From AC-32 sp963765785 (GTDB lineage: Bacteria > Actinomycetota > Thermoleophilia > Gaiellales > Gaiellaceae), in NCBI GenBank assembly GCA_963765785.1, contig CAVXXW010000018.1, forward strand, positions 186,001-250,000: a stretch of DNA of 64,000 bases, in the 5' to 3' direction. Below are positions 16,372-24,709 of this stretch, one piece after another. Under the pieces are notes generated by a model. The model ran no database searches. It was not told where the DNA came from and saw nothing but the letters and a program-made list of their open reading frames with translations. The translations under genes and the position numbers were made by a program. Each line of letters begins with the position of its first letter. Position 1 is the stretch's first letter.

Positions 16372-17182
16372 GGCGCTGCCGGCGCCGATGGCGCCGCGGC
16401 CGTTCGTGGTCAAGCGCCGCGAGCGAGAGACGGCGGACACGTGGACGCTCGAGCTCGAACCCGCGGCCGGGCAGCCGCTTCGGCTCGAGCCGGGGCAGTT
16501 CACGATGCTCTACGCCTTCGGCATCGGGGAGGTGCCGATCTCGGTCTCCAGTGCCTCGGAGGGGGCGCTCGTTCATACCGTCCGGGCCGTCGGCGCAGTC
16601 ACCGAGGCGATCTGCGCGGCGGAGCCAGGGGCGCTCCTCGGCGTCCGCGGCCCGCTCGGCAACTCGTGGCCTCTCGGCGAGGGCGGCGACGCGATCGTGG
16701 TCGCCGGCGGGATCGGGCTCGCCCCGCTCCGCGGCGTCGTGCACGAGCTCCTTCGCCGCCGATCCGACTTCGGCGAGGCGGTGGTGCTCTACGGCAGCCG
16801 GACGCCGGACGACCTGCTCTACTCGGAGGAGCTCGAGCGCTGGCGGGAGACGCTGCAGATCGACGTCACCGTCGACGCGGCCGCCCCAGGCTGGGAGGGC
16901 AAGGTCGGCTTCGTGGCCAAGCTCGTTAGCTCGGCGCGCTTCGACCCGGCCGCCGCGACGGCCTTCTTGTGCGGCCCGGAGCTCATGATGCGGACGAGCG
17001 CCGAGGCCCTGCTCGAGCGCGGTGTACCTGCCGATCGGATCTACGCCTCGATGGAGCGCAACATGCAGTGCGGGATCGGGCTCTGCGGCCACTGCCAGCT
17101 CGGCCCGACGCTGATCTGCCGCGACGGCCCTGTCTACCGCTGGGACGAGCTCGTGCCGTTGCTGGAAGTGCGGGAGCTGTGA
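16352..17182 (+). CDS. Hydrogenase gamma subunit, FAD/NAD(P)-binding with [2Fe-2S]
   Basis: HydG-type diaphorase subunit (276 aa). Residues 17-105 form the FAD-binding barrel (PGQFTMLYAFGIGEVPISVSS), 110-230 the NAD(P) domain (AIVVAGGIGLAPLRGVVHELL; CGPELMMR), and the C-terminal part carries four cysteines of a [2Fe-2S] site (MQCGIGLCGHCQLGPTLIC). It moves electrons between NAD(P)H and the FeS chain. ATG 16352 overlaps the preceding gene by 20 nt; ATG 16388 is an alternative. Its stop overlaps the small-subunit start as GTGA. Confidence 0.93.
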   Translation: MAAAAPEALPAPMAPRPFVVKRRERETADTWTLELEPAAGQPLRLEPGQFTMLYAFGIGEVPISVSSASEGALVHTVRAVGAVTEAICAAEPGALLGVRGPLGNSWPLGEGGDAIVVAGGIGLAPLRGVVHELLRRRSDFGEAVVLYGSRTPDDLLYSEELERWRETLQIDVTVDAAAPGWEGKVGFVAKLVSSARFDPAAATAFLCGPELMMRTSAEALLERGVPADRIYASMERNMQCGIGLCGHCQLGPTLICRDGPVYRWDELVPLLEVREL

Positions 17183-17952
17183 CCGTGGCGGCCAAGCCCA
17201 AGCTCGCGGTCTGGAAGTTCGCCTCGTGCGACGGCTGCCAGCTCTCGCTGCTCGACTGCGAGGACGAGCTGCTCGCGCTCGCAGGAGAGGTCGAGATCGC
17301 CTACTTCCTCGAGGCCCGCCGCGCCGCGGTCGAGGGCCCGTACGACCTCTCGCTCGTCGAGGGCTCGGTGACGACCGAGCATGACGCGGAGCGCATACGC
17401 GAGGTGCGCCGCGTCTCGAAGCGGCTGGTCACGATCGGCGCCTGCGCAACGGCTGGGGGCATCCAGGCGCTCAGGAACTTCGCCGACGTCAACGACTTCA
17501 TCTCCGTCGTGTACGCGACGCCAGACTACGTCTCGACGCTCGAGACCTCGACGCCCATCTCCGCGCACGTGCCCGTCGACTTCGAGCTGCACGGCTGTCC
17601 GATCAACAAGGCCCAGCTGCTCGAGGTGCTGACCGCGTTCCTGCACGGGCGCCGGCCGCAGATCTCGTCCGCCAGCGTCTGCGTGGAGTGCAAGCGGCGC
17701 GGCAACGTGTGCGTCACGGTCGCGCACGGCACGCCCTGTCTCGGGCCGGTCACTCACGCTGGCTGCGGCGCGATCTGCCCAGCCTACAATCGCGGCTGCT
17801 ACGGCTGCTTCGGGCCGATGGAGACGCCGAATACCGGGGCATTGACCGCGCGGCTGCAGGAGCTCGGGATGGGCGACGAGAGCGTCGAGCGGGTCTTCCG
17901 CACCTTCAACGTCGAAGCCTTCGAGACCGCGCGGTCGAATGACGGAGCATAG
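17179..17952 (+). CDS. [NiFe] hydrogenase small (delta) subunit
   Basis: A 257-aa electron-transfer small subunit of the F420/NADP-type hydrogenase family. The N-terminal CDGCQLSLLDCEDELL binds the cluster proximal to the active site, and further cysteines follow (GACATAGG, HGCPINK, CVECKRRGNVC, GCGAICPAYNRGCYGCFGP). There is no Tat signal, so the enzyme is cytoplasmic as expected for group 3. GTG 17179 overlaps the gamma subunit stop, and the gene overlaps the large subunit by 14 nt. Confidence 0.94.
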   Translation: MTVAAKPKLAVWKFASCDGCQLSLLDCEDELLALAGEVEIAYFLEARRAAVEGPYDLSLVEGSVTTEHDAERIREVRRVSKRLVTIGACATAGGIQALRNFADVNDFISVVYATPDYVSTLETSTPISAHVPVDFELHGCPINKAQLLEVLTAFLHGRRPQISSASVCVECKRRGNVCVTVAHGTPCLGPVTHAGCGAICPAYNRGCYGCFGPMETPNTGALTARLQELGMGDESVERVFRTFNVEAFETARSNDGA

Positions 17953-19237
17953 GACCAAGACGATCAGGACCGACTACCTCGCAAGGGTCGAAGGCGAGGG
18001 CGCGATGATCGTGCGCATCGCGGACGGCGTCGTCGAGGACGTGAAGCTCAACATCTACGAGCCGCCGCGCTTCTTCGAGGCCTTCCTGCGCGGCCGCGCG
18101 TTCACGGAGGCACCCGACATCACCGCCCGCATCTGCGGGATCTGCCCCGTCGCGTACCAGATGAGCGCCTGCCGAGCGATGGAGCAGGTTTGCGGCATCG
18201 AGGTCGGTGGCCAGCTGCGCGCGCTGCGGCGGCTCCTCTACTGCGGCGAGTGGATCGAGAGCCACGCGCTGCACGTCTACATGCTCCACCTGCCCGACTT
18301 CCTCGGCTACGAGAGCGCGATCGAGCTCGCCCGGGACCACGGCGAGACCGTCGCACGGGCACTCGAGCTCAAGAAGATCGGCAACGAGCTGATGGCGGTC
18401 GTCGGCGGCCGCGAGGTGCACCCGGTGAACGTCAAGGTCGGGGGCTGGTACCGGGCCCCGCGAAAGCGTGAGCTGCGACCGCTGGTCGACAAGCTCGAGC
18501 GCGCCCGGGAGATCGCCCTCGAGACCGTCGCGCTGACGGCCACGCTCGAGTTCCCCGACTACGAGCGAGACTACGAGCTCGTCGCGCTCGACCAGCCTGG
18601 CGAGTACCCGATCGACCGTGGCCGGATCGTCTCCAACCGCGGCCTCGACATCGAGGTGGCGGAGTACGACGAGCACTTCGTCGAAGAGCACGTCGAGTGG
18701 TCGAACGCGCTCCATTCCCGCGTGATCGAGCGCGGCTCATACCTCTGCGGCCCGCTCGCCCGCTTTGCACTCTCGGCCGACCGGCTCTCGCCGGTAGCTG
18801 CGGAGGCGGCAGGCGAGGCCGGCCTCACCGCCGAGGAGCGCAACCCGTTCCGCTCGATCGTCGTGCGCTCGGTCGAGCTCGTCTACGCCGCGGACGAGGC
18901 GTTGCGGCTGATCGCCGAGTACGAGGAGCCCGACGCGCCCGCGCTCGAGGTCGAGCCCCATGCCGGGGTCGGCTACGGCTGCACGGAGGCTCCGCGCGGG
19001 ATCCTCTACCACCGCTACGAGCTCGCGGACGACGGCTCGATCGTCGAGGCGAAGATCGTCCCGCCGACCTCGCAGAACCAACGCACGATCGAGGACGACC
19101 TGCGCGGCGTGGTGGAGCGCTCGATCGACGTTCCGGACGAGCAGCTCGCGCTGCTGTGCGAGCAAACGATCCGCAACTACGACCCCTGCATCTCCTGCGC
19201 GACGCACTTCCTCCGGCTGGAGGTCGAGCGGACGTAA
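17939..19237 (+). CDS. [NiFe] hydrogenase large (alpha) subunit
   Basis: The 432-aa catalytic subunit holds the NiFe site. The L1 motif RICGICPVAY supplies Cys66 and Cys69, and the L2 motif DPCISCATH near the C-terminus supplies Cys417 and Cys420. Nine residues (FLRLEVERT) follow His423 and are the likely peptide removed by the maturation protease encoded next. The short tail and the HydB/HydG partners point to group 3b (bidirectional, NADP-linked) rather than a membrane uptake enzyme. Expected role: H2 uptake feeding NAD(P)H or disposal of reductant as H2. Confidence 0.95.
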   Translation: MTEHRTKTIRTDYLARVEGEGAMIVRIADGVVEDVKLNIYEPPRFFEAFLRGRAFTEAPDITARICGICPVAYQMSACRAMEQVCGIEVGGQLRALRRLLYCGEWIESHALHVYMLHLPDFLGYESAIELARDHGETVARALELKKIGNELMAVVGGREVHPVNVKVGGWYRAPRKRELRPLVDKLERAREIALETVALTATLEFPDYERDYELVALDQPGEYPIDRGRIVSNRGLDIEVAEYDEHFVEEHVEWSNALHSRVIERGSYLCGPLARFALSADRLSPVAAEAAGEAGLTAEERNPFRSIVVRSVELVYAADEALRLIAEYEEPDAPALEVEPHAGVGYGCTEAPRGILYHRYELADDGSIVEAKIVPPTSQNQRTIEDDLRGVVERSIDVPDEQLALLCEQTIRNYDPCISCATHFLRLEVERT

Positions 19238-19239
19238 AG

Positions 19240-19692
19240 GTGATCGGGCTGGGGAACGCCTGGCGCAACGACGACAGAGCCGGGCTCGCCGTCGCGCGGC
19301 TGCTCGAGGGCACGCTCCCGCCGGAGGCGGAGGTACTCGAGCGGGAGGGCGAGCCGACTTCGCTGATCGACTCCTGGGAGGGCGCGGAGGCCGTATGGCT
19401 CGTCGACGCCGTCTCCTCCGGCGCCGAGCCCGGGACCGTGCACCGCCACGATGCGAGCTCGGCGGAGCTGCCCGTCCGCCTGTTCGACACGTCGACCCAT
19501 CACTTCGGCCTCGCCGAGGCGGTCGAGATCGCCCGGGCGCTCGGCCGCCTGCCGAAGACGGCGATCGTGTACGGAATCGAGGGCGGCAACTTCGAGACCG
19601 GCGAGACGCTGAGCCCCGAGGTCGAGGCAGCGGCCTCCCGGGTCGCGGACGCGGTGCGCGAGGAGGTGGCCGAGTGCACGAGAAGGCGCTGA
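19240..19692 (+). CDS. Hydrogenase maturation protease (HycI/HyaD family)
   Basis: A 150-aa nickel-dependent endopeptidase that trims the large-subunit C-terminus after metal insertion. Family features: VIGLGNAWRNDDRAGLAVARLL at the N-terminus (GN...DDxxG), VDAVSSG near residue 48, and DTSTHHFGLAEAVEIAR with the metal-binding His. GTG 19240 starts 2 nt after the large-subunit stop. It overlaps the hypA-like gene by 19 nt. Confidence 0.92.
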   Translation: MIGLGNAWRNDDRAGLAVARLLEGTLPPEAEVLEREGEPTSLIDSWEGAEAVWLVDAVSSGAEPGTVHRHDASSAELPVRLFDTSTHHFGLAEAVEIARALGRLPKTAIVYGIEGGNFETGETLSPEVEAAASRVADAVREEVAECTRRR

Positions 19693-19937
19693 TGGACGAC
19701 CTGATGCGGAAGATCCTCGGTGCAGCCGAAGCGGAGGGCGGCATTCGCGTCACCCGCATCCGTGTCCGACTCGGCGCGCTTTCACACTTCACGGAGGTGC
19801 ACTTCCGCGAGCACTTCGCCGATGCCTCGCGCGGCACGCTCGCCGAGGGCGCAGCGGTGGAGGCGCAGCTTGGGACCGATCCCACCGAGCCGCACGCGCA
19901 GGGCGTCGTGCTCGAGTCGATCGACATCCAGACGTAG
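19674..19937 (+). CDS. hypA: HypA-like nickel-insertion protein lacking the zinc domain
   Basis: HypA normally has an N-terminal Ni site (Met1-His2-Glu3) and a zinc finger with two CxxC pairs, about 113 aa in all. This product is 87 aa, starts VHEKALMDDLMRKIL (GTG read as Met, so MHE is kept) and has the core VRVRLGALS-type strand and HFREHFADASRGTLAEGAAVEA. It then jumps straight to the last strand (GVVLESIDIQT). It contains no cysteine, so the zinc domain is cleanly missing with both flanks preserved. An AGGAGGT-like Shine-Dalgarno precedes the GTG. It is the last gene of the hydrogenase operon. Confidence 0.88.
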   Translation: MHEKALMDDLMRKILGAAEAEGGIRVTRIRVRLGALSHFTEVHFREHFADASRGTLAEGAAVEAQLGTDPTEPHAQGVVLESIDIQT

Positions 19938-20008
19938 CTACGGGTTTTCGGGCAACCACGATCAGCGCCGCTCCGGATGGCGGGCGCGCCGGTCCGCGAG
20001 AGGCTGTC

Positions 20009-20037
20009 AGAGGTCAGGCAACCCCGCCTGGCCCTCT
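20009..20037 (+). terminator. Hairpin between hydrogenase operon and aldehyde dehydrogenase
   Basis: AGAGG-TCAGGC pairs with GCCTGG-CCCTCT around an AACCCC loop, giving about 10 bp with a small bulge and one G-U pair. It sits between the hypA-like stop and the aldehyde dehydrogenase Shine-Dalgarno. The following TTCTCG is only weakly U-rich, so termination is plausible but not certain. Confidence 0.4.
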
Positions 20038-20054
20038 TCTCGAAAGGAGAGGTG

Positions 20055-21596
20055 ATGGCAACGATCGAGAAGACGGCGGCCTATGAGGCACCCGGGCTCT
20101 CTGAAAGCCTGGTCGAGCTGAAGCCGCGCTACGAGAACTTCATCGGCGGCCACTGGGTCGCCCCGATCGAGGGCCGGTATACGGAGAACATCTCGCCGGT
20201 CACAGGCAAGCCGTTCACCGAGGTGCCGCTCTCGACCCCGGACGACGTCGAGCTCGCGCTCGACGCCGCGTACGCAGCAAAGGACGAATGGGGGGCGACC
20301 TCGCTCACCGAGCGCTCGAAGGTCCTGAACCGGATCGCCGACGCGATCGAGGAGAACCTCGAGCTGCTTGCGGTCGCGGAGAGCTGGGAGAACGGGAAGC
20401 CGGTGCGGGAGACCCTCGCGGCCGACATTCCGCTCGCGGTCGACCACTTCCGCTACTTCGGCTCGGTGATCCGCGCGGAGGAGGGGACGATCGACGAGAT
20501 CGACCACGACACCTACGCGTACCACTTCAAGGAGGCGCTCGGCGTCGTCGGCCAGATCATCCCGTTCAACTTCCCGCTGCTGATGGCGGCGTGGAAGCTC
20601 GCACCCGCGCTCGCGGCCGGCAACTGCGTCGTCCTGAAGCCGGCGAGCCCGACTCCGTGGTCGATCCTCAAGCTGATGGAGCTGATCGAGGAGATCGTGC
20701 CTCCGGGCGTGATCAACGTCGTCAACGGCCCGGGCGCCGAGATCGGCAAGGCGCTCGCCTCGAACAAGCGCATCGCGAAGATCGCGTTCACGGGCGAGAC
20801 CGTCACCGGGCGGCTGATCATGCAGTACGCCGCTCAGAACATCATCCCGTCGACGACGGAGCTCGGCGGCAAGTCGCCGAACATCTTCTTCGCCGACGTG
20901 ATGGCCGAGGACGACGAGTTCCTCGACAAGGCCGTCGAGGGGCTCGTGCTCTACGCCTTCAACAAGGGCGAGGTCTGCACCTGCCCGTCCAGGGCCCTGA
21001 TCCAGGAGTCGATCTACGACGAGTTCATGGCGCGCTGCCTGACGCGGATCGCGGAGATCCGCCAGGGCAACCCGCTCGATCCCGCCACGATGATCGGCCC
21101 GCAGGTCTCGGCCGCGCAGCTCGAGAAGATCGAGAGCTACGTGCAGATCGGCCTGAACGAGGGCGCCGAGCTGCTGATCGGCGGCACGCGAGCCCAGTTC
21201 GACGGTGAGCTCGAGGAGGGCTTTTTCTTCGAGCCGACCGTCTTCAAGGGCACGAACGACATGCGGATCTTCCAGGAGGAGATCTTCGGCCCGGTGCTTG
21301 CGGTGACGACCTTCAAGGACGAGGCCGAGGCGCTCGCGATCGCGAACGACACGATGTACGGCCTCGGCGCGGGTGTCTGGACCCGCGACCAGAGCAGGGC
21401 GTTCCGGATGGCGCGCGGCATCCAGGCCGGGCGTGTCTGGACGAACTGCTACCACCTCTACCCGGCCCACGCGGCCTTCGGCGGCTACAAGGTCTCGGGC
21501 GTCGGGCGTGAGAACCACAAGATGATGCTCGACCACTACACACAGACGAAGTGCATGCTGGTCAGCTACGACCCGAAGCCGCTCGGGCTCTTCTGA
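20055..21596 (+). CDS. NAD(P)-dependent aldehyde dehydrogenase (acetaldehyde-type)
   Basis: Oxidises aldehydes to carboxylates. This 513-aa protein has the glutamate motif ELGGKSPNIFF near residue 275 and the catalytic cysteine in FNKGEVCTCPSR near residue 312. The cofactor region (IPFNFPLLMAAWKLAPALAAGNCVVLKPA) and the C-terminal EEIFGPVLAVTTF are also intact. A good Shine-Dalgarno (AAAGGAGAGG) sets ATG 20055. The adjacent DUF779 gene, overlapping by one base, is a frequent partner of ExaC/AldA-type acetaldehyde dehydrogenases, which supports an alcohol or acetaldehyde role. Confidence 0.93.
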   Translation: MATIEKTAAYEAPGLSESLVELKPRYENFIGGHWVAPIEGRYTENISPVTGKPFTEVPLSTPDDVELALDAAYAAKDEWGATSLTERSKVLNRIADAIEENLELLAVAESWENGKPVRETLAADIPLAVDHFRYFGSVIRAEEGTIDEIDHDTYAYHFKEALGVVGQIIPFNFPLLMAAWKLAPALAAGNCVVLKPASPTPWSILKLMELIEEIVPPGVINVVNGPGAEIGKALASNKRIAKIAFTGETVTGRLIMQYAAQNIIPSTTELGGKSPNIFFADVMAEDDEFLDKAVEGLVLYAFNKGEVCTCPSRALIQESIYDEFMARCLTRIAEIRQGNPLDPATMIGPQVSAAQLEKIESYVQIGLNEGAELLIGGTRAQFDGELEEGFFFEPTVFKGTNDMRIFQEEIFGPVLAVTTFKDEAEALAIANDTMYGLGAGVWTRDQSRAFRMARGIQAGRVWTNCYHLYPAHAAFGGYKVSGVGRENHKMMLDHYTQTKCMLVSYDPKPLGLF

Positions 21597-21943
21597 TGAG
21601 CACGAAGGTGGCACAGCAACGGGTCGTCGCGACGGACGCCGCGGCAGCGGTGCTCCGCCACCTGGTCGCCACCTTCGGGCCGCTGATCCTCGTCCAGTCG
21701 GGGGGCTGCTGCGACGGCAGCTCCCCGATCTGCCTCCAAGAAGGCGAGCTCCTCATCCGCGAGGACGACCTACTGCTCGGTGAGCTCGAGGGCGTGCCGT
21801 TCTACTGCGACCGCGAGCAGTACGAGCGCTGGAACCGTCCGGCGCTCGTGCTCGACGTCGGCCACGGCCCGGCCGAGGGCTTCTCGCTCGAGGGCCTGGC
21901 GGGCGTCCACTTCCGCACCTTGTCGTCCGCGACCACTGCGTGA
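21596..21943 (+). CDS. DUF779 protein
   Basis: A 115-aa member of DUF779, a small family usually encoded beside aldehyde dehydrogenases. Visible features are VQSGGCCDGSSPICLQEGEL near residue 35-55, with a CC pair and a third Cys that could bind a metal, and LDVGHGPAEGFSLEG near the C-terminus. The start overlaps the dehydrogenase stop as TGATG, so the pair is co-translated. Function is unproven. Confidence 0.88.
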   Translation: MSTKVAQQRVVATDAAAAVLRHLVATFGPLILVQSGGCCDGSSPICLQEGELLIREDDLLLGELEGVPFYCDREQYERWNRPALVLDVGHGPAEGFSLEGLAGVHFRTLSSATTA

Positions 21944-21957
21944 GACGATAGTTCGGA

Positions 21958-22710
21958 ATGAAACGGCCGAACCTCGTCGGGGTCGTCATCGCAGTCGTGG
22001 TGCTGCTGGTCGCGGTTGCGGCGCTGATCGGCTTCGGAGCCGGGCATTACACGCGTGCCAAGGGCGCGACCACCACGACGAGCACGGCCTCGAGCTCGGC
22101 GCAGGTCGACCCGAAGGTGGCGGCCGGCGGCCACACGTTCGTCCAGTTCGGGTGCGTCCAGTGCCACGGGATGAACGGCCAAGGCGGCGTCTCGCCCGAC
22201 GTTCCCGCGCTCACCTCGGCGGGGAACACGCTCACGGTCGCCCAGCTGACGAGCATCATCGACCACGGCCTGGGCGAGTCGGCCAACCCGAAGAAGCCGT
22301 ACATGCCGGTCTGGGGCGCCGTGATCTCGAAGCGGCAGGTCGCCGAGCTCGTCGCCTACATCCGCGCCGGCCTGCCGAGCGTTCCCGACGCGACGCCGGT
22401 CGCCGTGCCGACGGGGCAGGGTGCGGCGGTCGCGGGCGCAGCGCTCTACGTGCGCAACGGGTGCATCAACTGCCACGGGCCGAACGGCCTCGGCGGTGTA
22501 CCGAACCCGCAGTCGCCGGACATGACGATCCCTCCGCTCTCGGGTGCCGTCTTCCGGCACGAGTTCAACACGGACGCGAAGATCACGAACGTGATCCGCA
22601 GCGGCAGCGTGATCGGCCGGGCGCCGATCGTGAGCATGCCGCACTGGGGCGGCGTGCTCTCCGACGCTGACCTCGCGGCGCTCGTCGCCTACCTCAAGAC
22701 GCTCAAGTAG
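21958..22710 (+). CDS. Membrane-anchored dihaem cytochrome c
   Basis: A 250-aa exported electron carrier. Residues 8-30 are a hydrophobic N-terminal anchor, followed by a Ser/Thr-rich linker. Two class I cytochrome c domains follow: CVQCH at 66-70 and CINCH at 169-173. The probable axial methionines lie in PYMPVWG (first) and VSMPHWGG (second). It would sit on the outer face of the membrane and could carry electrons to or from a terminal oxidase or the neighbouring redox membrane proteins. It starts 14 nt after the DUF779 stop; whether it belongs to that operon is uncertain. Confidence 0.92.
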   Translation: MKRPNLVGVVIAVVVLLVAVAALIGFGAGHYTRAKGATTTTSTASSSAQVDPKVAAGGHTFVQFGCVQCHGMNGQGGVSPDVPALTSAGNTLTVAQLTSIIDHGLGESANPKKPYMPVWGAVISKRQVAELVAYIRAGLPSVPDATPVAVPTGQGAAVAGAALYVRNGCINCHGPNGLGGVPNPQSPDMTIPPLSGAVFRHEFNTDAKITNVIRSGSVIGRAPIVSMPHWGGVLSDADLAALVAYLKTLK

Positions 22711-22769
22711 CCCGTGTCCGCCCAGCTCGCCGGCGCCGCAGCGGATGAAATCTTGCGCCGGGAGCAGAC

Positions 22770-23394
22770 GACGAGGGCCGGGCGCACGTTTGTGCGGAGG
22801 TCGGCCTGCCGGTGACCAGCGTCGCGCTTGGCTCGGAGCGATGGCCTGGACGCGGCGGCGCTCTCGGAGCTGGTCGCGCGGACGACGGTGTTCGCACGCG
22901 TGGCCCCGAGCAGAAGGCGGCGCTCGTCGCGGCCGTGCAGCGGAACGGGGACGACGTCGCCTTCCTCGGCGACGGCGTCAACGACGCGGTCGTCCTTCAC
23001 CACGCGGACGTCGGCGTCTCCGTCGACTCGGCGGTGGACGTCGCGCGGGAGGCGGCCGACGTCGTCCTGCTGGAGAAGAGCCTCGGCACGCTGGCCGACG
23101 GCGTGGTCGAGGGCCGGCGGATCTTCGCCAACACGATGAAGTGCATCCTGATGGGGGACGAGCTCGAACTTCGGGAACATGTTCAGCGCCGCCCGCGCGT
23201 CGCTCTTCCTCTCGTTTCTGCCGATGCTGCCGGTCGCGGACGCCCTCGGCTTCGTGCCACTGCCCTGGACGTTCCTCGCGATCCTCGTTGGGCTCGCGCT
23301 CAGCTACCTGGCGCTCGTCGAGCTCGGCAAGGCGTACTTCTACCGGCGCTGGAAGCGCCCCAGGGCGGAGGCGTCCTCGCGGCCACGGTCGTGA
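22770..23394 (+). pseudogene. Remnant of an MgtA-like P-type ATPase
   Basis: A decayed C-terminal fragment of a Mg2+/cation P-type ATPase. Homology runs through EVGLPVTS, LVARTTVFARVAP, EQKAALVAAVQ, the hinge motif FLGDGVNDAVVLHHADVGVSVDSA, and SNFGNMFSAARASLFL, but in different frames. Frameshifts lie at about 22838-22843, 22903-22909 (a missing G) and in a run of five G at 23153-23157. The transmembrane region after LPMLP is largely deleted before ALGFVPLPWTFLAILVGLA. The catalytic DKTGT half is absent. The 3' end overlaps a convergent intact membrane gene. Confidence 0.85.
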
Positions 23395-23948
23395 GGGCGG
23401 TGGACCCAGCGGCCCGCCAGCGAGTAGGTCGCTCCCGCGAGCAGCGCGCCGGCCGCCACCGAGCTCGCGACGAGCACGGCCGGCCGCGCCAACGCGCCCC
23501 GCGAGAACACCAGGTGCGGAAGACGCGGGGCGTAGACGAGCACGTGCACGCCCATCAGGAAGAACCAGACCACGAAGCTCGTCTTGTGCAGCCCGAGCAG
23601 CAGGTCGCGATGGTGCTGCGGCCCGAGCGCCAGCATCGCGACCCCGGTGCCGAGCACGGTCAGCGTCGTCACGACGAGCAGCGGCGCCAGCAGGCGCATG
23701 ACGAGGTGAGGCGGCCCCTTCGCCACATAGGCGGCGTCACCCGTGTAGTAGCGAAGGAACCGGTAGCCGGTGCTGAGGAGCTTGAGCACGACGGGCGGGA
23801 TCAGCAGCAGTCCGATCACGATGTGCGCCGAGAGCAGTGGCCTGATCGAGAGGATCGTCAGGCCCTCGGCCGCGAGCAGGACCAGTAGCAGCACCGCCGT
23901 CGTCGCGGTCAGACGCTCGTTTCCGGCCGTCGGGTTCGATCGATCCAC
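23340..23948 (-). CDS. Four- to five-helix membrane protein, b-type cytochrome-like
   Basis: A 202-aa integral membrane protein with hydrophobic segments at about 15-35, 40-60, 85-110, 120-142 and 155-175. Histidines fall in membrane contexts: SAHIVIG, GPQHHRDLLLGLHKTSFVVW and GVHVLVY. This pattern resembles cytochrome b561/DUF4405-type proteins that bind two haems, but I cannot name a family with certainty. The ATG is at 23948. It is divergent from the response regulator gene and lies among redox genes, which fits an electron-transfer role. Confidence 0.75.
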   Translation of the reverse strand: MDRSNPTAGNERLTATTAVLLLVLLAAEGLTILSIRPLLSAHIVIGLLLIPPVVLKLLSTGYRFLRYYTGDAAYVAKGPPHLVMRLLAPLLVVTTLTVLGTGVAMLALGPQHHRDLLLGLHKTSFVVWFFLMGVHVLVYAPRLPHLVFSRGALARPAVLVASSVAAGALLAGATYSLAGRWVHRPHDRGREDASALGRFQRR

Positions 23949-24031
23949 GGGCGCTACGGAACCACGGGGAGATGAGGCTGCAATGAGAGCGCTCTCATCG
24001 GACGTTCATCCGCTGGAGCACAATTGATCGC

Positions 24032-24709
24032 GTGCGCGTGCTCGTGGTCGAGGACGAAGAGAAGCTCGCGGCGCTGCTCGCCCGCGGGCTGCGCGAGGAA
24101 GGGCATACCGCGGACGTCGCCGGCCGCGGCGAGGACGCGCTCTGGATGGCCCGGGCGGTCGAGTACGACGCGATCGTGCTCGACGTGATGCTGCCCGGGC
24201 AGGACGGCCTCGTCACGTGTCGTGCGCTGCGCGACGCGGGCGTCTGGTCACCGGTCCTGCTCTTGACGGCGCGTGACGCGGTGGAAAACCGCGTCGAAGG
24301 GCTCGACGCGGGCGCAGACGACTACCTGACGAAGCCGTTCTCGTTCGCCGAGCTGCTCGCCCGGCTGCGTGCGCTCGCCCGGCGGGCGCCGGCCGAGCGG
24401 CCCGTCGTGCTGGCAGCGGGCGACCTCCGCCTCGACCCCGCCGCCCACCGCGCGTGGCGCGGAGACACGGAGCTCGAGCTGTCATCGAAGGAGTTCGCAC
24501 TGCTTGAAGTCTTCATGCGCCGCCCCGGCCAGGCGCTTTCGCGCCTCCAGCTGCTCGAGAGCGCCTGGGACTTGGCCTACGAGAACCGGTCGAACCTCGT
24601 CGACGTCTACGTCCTCTACCTGCGGCAGAAAATCGACCGGCCGTTCGGCCGCCACGCGCTCGAAACCGTGCGCCACGTCGGCTACCGGCTGCGCGAGGAC
24701 GGCGGGTGA
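24032..24709 (+). CDS. OmpR-family response regulator
   Basis: A 225-aa two-component regulator. The receiver domain has the acidic pocket VVEDEE, phosphoacceptor Asp51 (AIVLDVMLPG) and Lys101 (DYLTKPF). The winged-helix DNA-binding domain spans about 130-222 (LELSSKEFALLEVFMRRPGQALSRLQLL; SNLVDVYVLYLRQKI; RHVGYRLRE). GTG 24032 has no Shine-Dalgarno. A weak -10-like CACAAT ends 7 nt before it, so the mRNA may be leaderless. It overlaps the kinase gene as GTGA. Confidence 0.95.
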   Translation: MRVLVVEDEEKLAALLARGLREEGHTADVAGRGEDALWMARAVEYDAIVLDVMLPGQDGLVTCRALRDAGVWSPVLLLTARDAVENRVEGLDAGADDYLTKPFSFAELLARLRALARRAPAERPVVLAAGDLRLDPAAHRAWRGDTELELSSKEFALLEVFMRRPGQALSRLQLLESAWDLAYENRSNLVDVYVLYLRQKIDRPFGRHALETVRHVGYRLREDGG

